Assembly: GCF_014190775.1 (NCBI RefSeq)
Contig: NZ_JACHVP010000005.1
Span: 1-64,000, forward strand
Reading direction: 5' to 3'
From: Leifsonia aquatica
GTDB lineage: Bacteria > Actinomycetota > Actinomycetes > Actinomycetales > Microbacteriaceae
Length of the DNA stretch: 64,000 bases
Positions 58,101-64,000 of the stretch are shown here, in pieces. The notes under the pieces were generated by a model. It saw only the letters and a list, made by a program, of their open reading frames with translations. It was not told where the DNA came from and made no database searches. Position numbers and translations under genes: made by a program. Positions within the stretch are counted from its first letter, which is position 1; each line of letters starts with the position of its first letter.

Positions 58101-61100
58101 CCTTCGTGGACGCGTACCGGCAGCAGGGCGCGGCGATCCCGGGCCAGGCGACCCTGGTCGGCACGGTCAAGGACGACGGCCTCCCCGGCGCCGGGGTGAC
58201 TTCGGCCTGGTCGGTCGTGAGCGCCCCGGAGGGAGGCCAGGCGATCTTCGAGAACGCGGCCGCCGCCTCCACCAAGGTGCGGTTCACCGCGGCCGGCGAC
58301 TACGTGCTCCGGCTCACGGCGAGCGACGGCGAGCTCTCGTCCGCCAAGGATCTGACGGTCACCGGTGACGTCGCCTCGGGCGGCGTGAACATCGCCCCGA
58401 CCGGCAAGCCGACGGCCTCCTCCACCGCGAGCTGGAACAACGTCAACGCGGTCAACGACGGCGACGTGCTCTACTCCGGAGGCGCCCAGACGCAGCTCTG
58501 GGGCACCTGGTCCGGCACCCGCCCGGCCACCCAGTGGCTGCAGTACGACTGGACCAGCCCGGTCCGCGTCGACAAGGCCTCGGTGGCGTTCTGGTACGAC
58601 ACCCCCTCGACCACCGCGGGCGACGGCGTCGCCGTGCCGAAGTCGTGGAAAGTGCAGTACTGGGACGGCTCCGCGTGGGTCGACGTGCCGAACCCGGACG
58701 CCTATCCGGTGAAGCGGGATGCCACCAACACGGTGAACTTCGACCCGGTGACGACCACCAAGCTGCGTGCCACCTTCACGGCCGCGACCAACGGCTCCAC
58801 CAATGCGGCCATCGGTGTGAGCGAGTGGGAGGTGTACGCGGAGGCCCCGGTCTCCATCGACCCGATCGACGCGCGCACCAGCGTCGGCACGCTGCCGGCC
58901 CTGCCCGCGACCGTGCAGGCGGTCTACGCGGACGGCTCGCGCCAGGCCCTCCCGGTCAGCTGGTCCCCGGTGACGGCCGATCAGGTCGCCGCCGAGGGCA
59001 GCTTCCCGGTCGCCGGCATCGTCGACGGCTCGCCCCTCCCGGCCACGGCCACGGTCTGGGTGCGCGCCACGCCTCCCGGTCAGATCACGACCGTCTCCCC
59101 GGTCGCCGTCAGCACGCGGGCCGGCGTGAAGCCGGTGCTCCCGTCGACCGTCACCGTGCAGTACAACGACGGCTCGAAGCAGAGCGGCATCGCCGTGAGC
59201 TGGGCCGCCGTCGACGCGTCGCAGTACGCGACGGCGGGCACCTTCACGGTGGCGGGTACGGTCGCTGGCTCTCCGCAGGACGCGGTCGCGACCGTCACGG
59301 TCACCGCGGCGCCCACGGAGGACAAGACCAAGCCGACCGTCTCCCTCGCCACCGACCCGGCTGCCCCTGGCTCCGGCTGGTACACGGGGAACGTCTCGGT
59401 GACGGTCTCGGCGCAGGACGACACCGATCCCAGCCCGACGGTGGAGGCGAACGTCGACGCCGCCGGGTGGAAGCCCTACACCGCCGCGATCGCCGTCTCG
59501 GGCGACGGCTCGCACACGGTGCAGGCACGGGCGACCGACGCCGCGGGCAACGTCTCGATCGTCGCCTCGGCGACCCTCAAGATCGACACCGCGGCGCCGG
59601 TCGTCACTCCGGTGGCCAACGCGTCCGAGCGCACGGTCAAGGCCACGGCGAGCGACACCGGATCCGGTGTGAAGAGCGTCGAGTACCGGGTCGGCGACAC
59701 CGGCGCCTGGCAGCCGTACACCCGGACCGTGGTGGTCGGGCTCGACGCGACGAGCGTGTTCCTGCGGTCGACCGACGTCGCAGGCAACGTCTCGGCCGAG
59801 AGCCGGGTCGACGTCCCGAAGGACGACGGCACCGCGCACCGGAACGTCGCGCTGCTGGCGACCCCGTCCGCGTCGTACACGGCGGCGTGGAACGCGGTCG
59901 GCGGCCTGAACGACGACGTCGCCCCCACGACGTCGGGCGACGTGACGCCGAGCGACAACGCGAACGTCTGGGGCGCCTGGCCGCAGGTGAGCGCGCAGTG
60001 GACCGAGTACGACTGGAGCACTCCGGTCACCGTCGGCGAGGTCCGCGCCTACTTCGTGTCCAACCTGGATGGGAACGGCGTCGGCATCGACCTGCCGAAG
60101 GCGTGGGCGCTGCAGTACTGGGACGACCAGGCGAGCGCCTGGGCCGATGTCACCGGCGCCTCCGCGTACGGGACGAAGGCGGACCAGTTCAACTCCGTCA
60201 CGTTCGCGCCGGTCACCACGACCAAGCTGCGGATGAACCTCACCCCGGTGGGCACGACGGAGACGATCGGCAGCGTCGGCGTCAAGGAGTGGCAGGTGTG
60301 GGAGGCGACCGCCGAGGTCCCCGACACGCAGGCTCCCGTCGTGACGACGGGCACCTCCCCGGCGACGCCGGCCTCCGGCTGGCACACCGGTGACGTGACG
60401 GTCACCGCCTCCGCTCTCGACGACCACGACGGCGCCCCGGCGCTCGAGTACCGCGTCGGCGACGGAGCCTGGGCGGCCTACACCGCACCGGTCGTCGTGA
60501 AGACGGACGGCGCCTCCACCGTGTCGTTCCGGGCGACGGATGCGGCGGGCAACCGGTCCGAGCCGGTCTCCGTCGAGGTCAAGCGCGACAGCGCGGGGCC
60601 GGAGGTCTCGGCCAGCGCCGACGCGACGGCCCGCACCGCGACCATCGCCGCGACCGACGTCGCCTCCGGTGTGGCCGCGATCGAGTACCGGATCGACGGG
60701 GGAGTGTGGACGCCCTACACGGCCGCCCTCGCGTTCGGTGCCGACAAGGTGACGATCGAGTACCGCGCGACCGACGTCGCCGGCAACGTGAGCGCCGTGG
60801 GGAAGACGGAGGTCGGGGCCGCCTCGACCACGCCGCCCACGACGCCCCCGACCGACGGTCCCGGAAGCGGGTCCGGCACGGTCACCGGCAAGGAGGTCGT
60901 GCACCTCGGCTCGACCCGCGTGGCGCCCGGCGGCCAGCTCGCCGTCACCGTCACCGGGGGAGCCGCGGGCGCGGTCTTCCAGGTCGAGCTGCACTCCGAC
61001 CCGATCGTGCTCGGCACCCTGACGATCGGCCAGGACGGCACCGGGACCGCGCTGTTCACCATCCCGGCGTCCGTGCCCTCGGGGACCCACGAGGTGTGGG

Positions 61101-61309
61101 TCACCCTGAACGGCACGACCTACCGGGCGACGCTGATCGTCGCGGCCCCCGGGGCCACCGTGGACGAGGCGCTCGCCTCGACCGGCAGCACGGCCGTCCC
61201 GGTGGCGCCCGGCGCGCTGGGAGCCGCCGCCATCCTGCTCGGAGCGCTGGCGCTGGCCGCGACGGTGATCATCCGCCGCCGCCGTCTCGGAGCCGGCCGC
61301 CCGGAGTAG
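55115..61309 (+). CDS. Giant secreted multidomain glycoside hydrolase, sortase-anchored
   Basis: This 2064-aa protein has a signal peptide (AQA cleavage near residue 35) and an N-terminal catalytic region (about 40-840) of the MGH1/GH63-like (alpha/alpha)6 type: ENAYLYSNALAAASAF, NNYYPFTVGLVPKP, RLPDQNEFWADGT and SWIHHTILGATNF. Discoidin (F5/8 type C) domains at about 840-985, 1092-1245 and 1575-1735 are probable sugar binders. Two BIg_4-type Ig domains lie at about 1246-1405 and OmpL47-like repeats at 1408-1570 and 1740-1910. A Pro/Thr linker, a final beta domain, LASTG (about 2020), an apolar helix and RRRR complete a LAxTG-type sorting signal. The GTG start has GGAGAGG 8 nt upstream. Confidence 0.85.
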   Translation: MTHPPKRSPIRGLVAASTALALSVAGLLSAPVAQAANSDLGYPTFTGSANPVPDTGVTYDPHNELGAIFDADVAKGAGSDPSKDFWFDTMLARTGTTGSFGDNNQWLFSRGRAVFMKDHDPAVLGFGGQVAYWESIDNRGAYAITANVGGTPVTLTEKTAQRKQTPSYWRSVFGTSDSSLTVTETKFITDANVAVTEVELSSTAGAKNVTLTAASPYATTAEGTELTGVVSAFNNLTTIYPRFSGDGFAPTADGKLTATIAVPAGGSATTKVQLGFVTPEIAESRTDYDAYRAATPQAAYTTHVTAYNKWWADNVPYLDTPEDNIDKTLFYRWWLMRFNYLDANMPGNTFQFPTSVEGALGYNNAIVLTAGMFLDDLKYLRNPAYSYGTWVSAGETAKSAKYVDNPGDPANWSNSYTQYISEAAWRSYELHGGPTPIAENLGTYAANDVTGLIAAYDTNKDGLIDYNWAAMTGNDADAVSFDERPGASMDRTENAYLYSNALAAASAFRQAGDTANAAKMDTFAANIKAKVLDLLWDPDDKLFKHRFTSDGKLAKWKETNNYYPFTVGLVPKPGDADYTQDYTDALRLFADDAQYPIFPFFTANQADKKEAAAAGFPGSNNFSVINSTVLFRMFSSVLRNYPTDAITAESYKKLLYWNAWAHYQNGGDNRLPDQNEFWADGTADPQNIGYRSWIHHTILGATNFTMIEDTMGLRQRDDAKIELDPIDIQWDHFTANNIRYRDKDLTITWDQPGGTRYYGSAVPEGYSVFLDGKLAFTVDKLSHVVYDPATGKVTVPSGVNVLTANTDSVQAPAEVTFAATDRVVDLFAKAGANIDPASQSSDNLAAGAAVTASFSAAGRGPAGAVDGTTINEPFWGTAGSPNATDWMEVDLGAPKTIDDARVYFYQSSSSATVAGYSEPQSFTVQYLDGADWKPVPAQARSPQYPQANYNNIQFPAITAQKIRVQVTHASGAKTGVKEVQVYDTGIAAPASTNAAPFVDAYRQQGAAIPGQATLVGTVKDDGLPGAGVTSAWSVVSAPEGGQAIFENAAAASTKVRFTAAGDYVLRLTASDGELSSAKDLTVTGDVASGGVNIAPTGKPTASSTASWNNVNAVNDGDVLYSGGAQTQLWGTWSGTRPATQWLQYDWTSPVRVDKASVAFWYDTPSTTAGDGVAVPKSWKVQYWDGSAWVDVPNPDAYPVKRDATNTVNFDPVTTTKLRATFTAATNGSTNAAIGVSEWEVYAEAPVSIDPIDARTSVGTLPALPATVQAVYADGSRQALPVSWSPVTADQVAAEGSFPVAGIVDGSPLPATATVWVRATPPGQITTVSPVAVSTRAGVKPVLPSTVTVQYNDGSKQSGIAVSWAAVDASQYATAGTFTVAGTVAGSPQDAVATVTVTAAPTEDKTKPTVSLATDPAAPGSGWYTGNVSVTVSAQDDTDPSPTVEANVDAAGWKPYTAAIAVSGDGSHTVQARATDAAGNVSIVASATLKIDTAAPVVTPVANASERTVKATASDTGSGVKSVEYRVGDTGAWQPYTRTVVVGLDATSVFLRSTDVAGNVSAESRVDVPKDDGTAHRNVALLATPSASYTAAWNAVGGLNDDVAPTTSGDVTPSDNANVWGAWPQVSAQWTEYDWSTPVTVGEVRAYFVSNLDGNGVGIDLPKAWALQYWDDQASAWADVTGASAYGTKADQFNSVTFAPVTTTKLRMNLTPVGTTETIGSVGVKEWQVWEATAEVPDTQAPVVTTGTSPATPASGWHTGDVTVTASALDDHDGAPALEYRVGDGAWAAYTAPVVVKTDGASTVSFRATDAAGNRSEPVSVEVKRDSAGPEVSASADATARTATIAATDVASGVAAIEYRIDGGVWTPYTAALAFGADKVTIEYRATDVAGNVSAVGKTEVGAASTTPPTTPPTDGPGSGSGTVTGKEVVHLGSTRVAPGGQLAVTVTGGAAGAVFQVELHSDPIVLGTLTIGQDGTGTALFTIPASVPSGTHEVWVTLNGTTYRATLIVAAPGATVDEALASTGSTAVPVAPGALGAAAILLGALALAATVIIRRRRLGAGRPE

Positions 61310-61322
61310 CGCAAGACCGCAC

Positions 61323-61377
61323 GAGGGGTCGCGATCCAGCGCACCGGCCACGCCGGAGCGACGGGTCGCGGCCCCTC
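61323..61377 (+). terminator. Hairpin after the glycoside hydrolase gene
   Basis: GAGGGGTCGCGA (61323-61334) pairs with TCGCGGCCCCTC (61366-61377), with one mismatch. An inner CCGGCCACGCCGG hairpin is possible. It starts 14 nt past the stop codon. Confidence 0.6.
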
Positions 61378-61389
61378 TGCGCGTCCCTG

Positions 61390-61395
61390 TACCGT
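61390..61395 (+). promoter_or_regulatory. Leaderless -10 box of the membrane-protein gene
   Basis: TACCGT ends 7 nt before ATG 61403; there is no RBS. Confidence 0.4.
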
Positions 61396-61402
61396 GACTG
61401 TC

Positions 61403-62425
61403 ATGCCGACCCGCACGATCCCCGAGCCCCCGCGCCCGGTCACCCGGCCGGCGTGGCGGCGCGCGCTGCGGCAGCCGCTCGTCTGGGCGGCGGTCGGCGC
61501 GGTCGTCGCCGTCCCGTGCTTCATCGCCGGGATCGGCGTCGAGCTCGTGCCCTTCCTCGTCACCCTGGCGACGGGGTGGCTCGTGGGGGTGTCGATCACA
61601 CGGGCCGCGCGACGGGTGCGGCCGGTCGGCCGATCGCTCGCGGTGCAGGCCGTCGTGGCGGTCGTGCCGTCCCTGGCACTGATCGCCGTCGTCGCGAGCG
61701 GCGGCGACCTCCTGTCCGGGACGCCTGCGCCGTTCGGCGACCTGCTCGCTTTCTGCTGGCTGGCCGCGGTCCCTGCACTCGCCTGGACGTGGCTGGACCT
61801 GATCGGCCGCGTCGGCGCGACGATCGGCCCGCGCGCCTCCCGCCCGTCGCGCGCTGCGGCCTCCCTCGCCGACTGGGATCACGACGGCGGCCGGTGGACG
61901 CTGCGCTTCCGCGCCGTCCCTGCGCGCATGCGGACCCTCGTCTGGGCGATCGTCGGGACCGTGGTCCCGCTCGGGATCCTCACGGCGGTCGTCCTCGTCG
62001 TCCTCGATCCGCTCGTCCTGGCGCTCGGAGCCCGCTTCGCGATCGTCTTCGTCGGGGTGCTGCTCGCGCTGCCGGCGTGCGGCGTCCTCTACCGCTCGTT
62101 CCGGTCCCGGACGGTCGACTGCATGCTGGAGGTGGACGGACGGGAGCTGCGCGTCGACGCGGGTGAGCGCTCGGTGATCGTCGCTCTCGCGTCGATCCAG
62201 CGCCTCCGCTGGCGGACCGACAGCGAGTACGCGCGTGTCGTCGTGGCCACCCGCGACGGGGTGCAGCTGTCCCTCCTGGCCGGGATGGCCTCCTCCGCGC
62301 CGGATGCTCCCGTCGGGCTGGCGCCGCTGCCCGGTCCCGTCATCGCCGCAGTGCGCGCGGCCGGCCTGAGTGCAGCGGTGTCGCGCACGCGGCCCGGGAC
62401 GATCACGCTCACCCGGGAGGGCTGA
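61403..62425 (+). CDS. Integral membrane protein of unknown function
   Basis: This 340-aa protein has four helices in two pairs (about 28-65, 80-130) and two more near 180-230. A C-terminal cytosolic domain of about 100 residues follows (MLEVDGRELRVDAGERSVIV, LASIQRLRWRTDSEYARVVV). That domain resembles PH-like/YcxB tails. No enzymatic motif is visible. It is transcribed in the same direction as the glycoside hydrolase but separated from it by a hairpin, and converges on the LacI gene with a 10-nt gap. Confidence 0.65.
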   Translation: MPTRTIPEPPRPVTRPAWRRALRQPLVWAAVGAVVAVPCFIAGIGVELVPFLVTLATGWLVGVSITRAARRVRPVGRSLAVQAVVAVVPSLALIAVVASGGDLLSGTPAPFGDLLAFCWLAAVPALAWTWLDLIGRVGATIGPRASRPSRAAASLADWDHDGGRWTLRFRAVPARMRTLVWAIVGTVVPLGILTAVVLVVLDPLVLALGARFAIVFVGVLLALPACGVLYRSFRSRTVDCMLEVDGRELRVDAGERSVIVALASIQRLRWRTDSEYARVVVATRDGVQLSLLAGMASSAPDAPVGLAPLPGPVIAAVRAAGLSAAVSRTRPGTITLTREG

Positions 62426-62435
62426 GTCGGCGCGG

Positions 62436-63500
62436 CTACACGGCGCCCAGTGTCGACCCGCGCACCACGAGGCGGCAGGCGACCGTGTGCGTACCGCTCG
62501 CGGTGCGGCCGTCGATCGCCTCGCCGAGGAGCCGGGCGGCGGTGCGGCCGAGCTCCTGGAGGTTCGAGTCGACCGTGGTGAGCTGCGGCCGGGACTGGGT
62601 GACGAGCAGCTCCCAGTTGTCGTGGCCGATCACGGAGATGTCATTCGGGACATGCCGCCCCAGCTCCCGCAACGCATCGAGCACACCGCGCGCGACCTGG
62701 TCGGAGCCGCAGACGATGCCGTCGACCTCCGGGTGCCGGGCGAGCAGGGAGCGCGCACCCGCTCGTCCCCAGATCTCGCTCCACTCGCCGTAGAGGGCCT
62801 CGCCGCCCACGAGGTCGAGCCCGTGCTCGCGCAGCGCCGCCCGCGCCCCGGCGACGCGCTCGCCGGCGGCCGTGAACGCCGGATCGCCCGAGAGGTAGGC
62901 GATGCGCGTGCGGCCGCAGGCCACCAGGTGCTCGGCCGCCATCCGCCCCGCACTCACGTTGTCGTTGACGGCGGACATGTCTCGCGGATCGCTGGAGGGC
63001 GCGTAGGCGTAGACCACAGGGACGGGGATGCTGCCGGCGAGCGGAACGCGCGGGTTCGTGGTGTCGCCGACGACGATCAGCCCGTCCACGCGCCGGGAGA
63101 GCAGAGCCCGGATGTGGTGCTGCTCCCGGATGGCGTCGCCCCGCGCATCGCACAGGAAGACCGACACGCTGCCGGCGCCGAACGCGTCCTCCGCGCCCAT
63201 GAGCACCGGGATGGAGAACCGCCCCTCGAGGTCGTTCGTCAGCAGTCCGACGGTGCCGGTGCGCCCGGCGAGCAGCCCCTGCGCGAGGGAGTTCGGCGTG
63301 AACTTCAGCCGGTCGGCGGCCTCCTGCACGCGCTGCCTGGTCGCGCGGCTGACGTCCGCGCGTCCGTTCAGGGCCTTCGAGACGGTCGCGATCGAGACGC
63401 CCGCGAGCGCGCCGATCTCCTTCAGCGTGGCGGGACGCGCTGGATGCCGGTCGCCGTGCGCGCCGGGTTCGTCGCGGGAGGGCGTGGAGTCGTCGAGCAT
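62436..63500 (-). CDS. LacI-family transcriptional regulator
   Basis: This 354-aa regulator has an N-terminal extension of about 25 residues before the LacI HTH (ATLKEIGALAGVSIATVSKALN) and hinge LKFTPNSLAQGLL. The effector domain includes DGLIVVGDTTNPRVP and ISVIGHDNWELLVTQSRPQLTTVD. ATG 63500 follows GGGGAGG (5 nt spacing) and is preferred to 63551. It may regulate the adjacent sugar-related unit or genes outside the window; no palindrome like the one of the first LacI regulon was found nearby. Confidence 0.85.
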   Translation of the reverse strand: MLDDSTPSRDEPGAHGDRHPARPATLKEIGALAGVSIATVSKALNGRADVSRATRQRVQEAADRLKFTPNSLAQGLLAGRTGTVGLLTNDLEGRFSIPVLMGAEDAFGAGSVSVFLCDARGDAIREQHHIRALLSRRVDGLIVVGDTTNPRVPLAGSIPVPVVYAYAPSSDPRDMSAVNDNVSAGRMAAEHLVACGRTRIAYLSGDPAFTAAGERVAGARAALREHGLDLVGGEALYGEWSEIWGRAGARSLLARHPEVDGIVCGSDQVARGVLDALRELGRHVPNDISVIGHDNWELLVTQSRPQLTTVDSNLQELGRTAARLLGEAIDGRTASGTHTVACRLVVRGSTLGAV

Positions 63501-63578
63501 GGGGCCTCCCCGTCGCGCCGATCCGTCCTCGCGCGGATCCGTCCTCGCCATGATAGGTCGGGAGGAGGCTCGCGCCCC

Positions 63579-64000
63579 TCACCCCAGGTGCAGCACGATC
63601 CCGGTGAGTCCGTGCAGCACGCTCGCGACGCCCGCCGAGACCGCGTCGGATGCGCGGGCAGGCGTGACGGAGGAGGCGAAGCTGTCGCCATCGGTGCTGA
63701 TGCCGGTGCCGCGGAAGCTGGCGCCGTTCCACACGACCGAGGTCGCGTTGCCGGTCGGCTCGGGCAGCTCGGCGCCCACGACGAGGAACTGCTGGTGCAG
63801 ACTCTGCGCGGTGATCAGCGAGAACACGTCGACCACCCCGGCCCCGGCGCCGACGATCAGGTCGGGCGACTTCTCGATCGCGCGCAGGAGCTGCGTGTGG
63901 ACCTCGTCGTCGCCGGTCGCGGTCAGCGTCGTGAGCTCCACCTCCCGCTGCTCGGCCCACCGGGTAACCCCGGTCGCGAGGGTCGAGGTCGCGTCGTCGT
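63579..64000 (-). CDS. Partial protein, 5' end beyond the right edge
   Basis: The frame stays open from 63941 to the window edge, so the start is outside. The visible C-terminal part of about 140 residues includes HTQLLRAIEKSPDLIVGAGA, FLVVGAELPEPTGN and VASVLHGLTGIVLHLG. It resembles the second half of a periplasmic-binding-like fold, possibly a BMP-type lipoprotein, but this is uncertain. The gene is upstream of and collinear with the LacI gene. Confidence 0.6.
   Translation of the reverse strand, partial: DDATSTLATGVTRWAEQREVELTTLTATGDDEVHTQLLRAIEKSPDLIVGAGAGVVDVFSLITAQSLHQQFLVVGAELPEPTGNATSVVWNGASFRGTGISTDGDSFASSVTPARASDAVSAGVASVLHGLTGIVLHLG

Noticed and set aside
55844-61882. A 2012-codon open frame on the minus strand opposite the giant glycoside hydrolase
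   Set aside because: Its product is Arg/Gly/Asp/Val low-complexity sequence typical of an antisense frame of a high-GC gene. It has no RBS, signal or domain, while the plus strand has a clear protein.

Overview
The window is chromosomal DNA of a high-GC Gram-positive bacterium. Several features point to the Actinobacteria, most likely a Microbacteriaceae-type genus (this placement is inference): very G/C-rich third codon positions, frequent GTG starts, many ATGA/GTGA stop-start overlaps, TAnnnT -10 boxes lying 6-7 nt before start codons (leaderless genes), and an LASTG sorting motif of the LAxTG type. No rRNA, tRNA, CRISPR array, transposase or integrase was seen.

Layout. (1) 1-6.2 kb: a visibly less GC-rich accessory island. 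It holds an ABC-2 exporter pair, two small related peptides (55 and 60 aa), a large HTTM-like membrane protein fused to an alpha/beta hydrolase, an FFAP-motif membrane protein, a tiny membrane protein and a methyltransferase. It looks like an undescribed peptide toxin or modified-peptide locus and is the strongest candidate for a new system. (2) 6.5-14 kb: a fructosamine (frl-like) catabolic locus with SIS deglycase, PfkB kinase, LacI regulator, sugar ABC importer and MFS transporter. A 17-bp operator appears twice. (3) 14-15.9 kb: a secreted-type unknown protein, an interspersed palindrome and an SDR. (4) 15.9-27.8 kb: a TetR regulon of three transcription units sharing an 18-bp operator. The units encode an amidase, a Dpp-type ABC importer with a CocE-type hydrolase, and an FAD monooxygenase. 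Each enzyme gene is overlapped at its 3' end by its own DUF3237 gene.

(5) 27.8-33 kb: a GyrI-like protein, a CPBP protease, a frameshifted DUF1254/DUF1214 gene, a CDF zinc-type exporter with its ArsR repressor, and a VIT1-type transporter. (6) 33-37.7 kb: an extracytosolic flavin-transfer operon (ferric-reductase-like membrane protein, FMN-binding protein, ApbE) with a two-component system. (7) 37.8-40.6 kb: an envelope/stress trio (DUF3618, holin-superfamily, coiled-coil protein) and a manganese catalase. (8) 40.7-45 kb: a bacteriophytochrome-GGDEF protein, a PhzF-like isomerase and a ThrE exporter.

(9) 45-54.9 kb: a repeat-rich surface protein behind a long leader, a GntR regulator, a nucleoside hydrolase, a hemerythrin protein, an Lrp/LysE pair, a divergent NmrA/SigJ-type pair and small unknowns. 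(10) 55-64 kb: a 2064-aa secreted, sortase-anchored multidomain glycoside hydrolase, a membrane protein, a second LacI regulator and a truncated protein running off the right edge.
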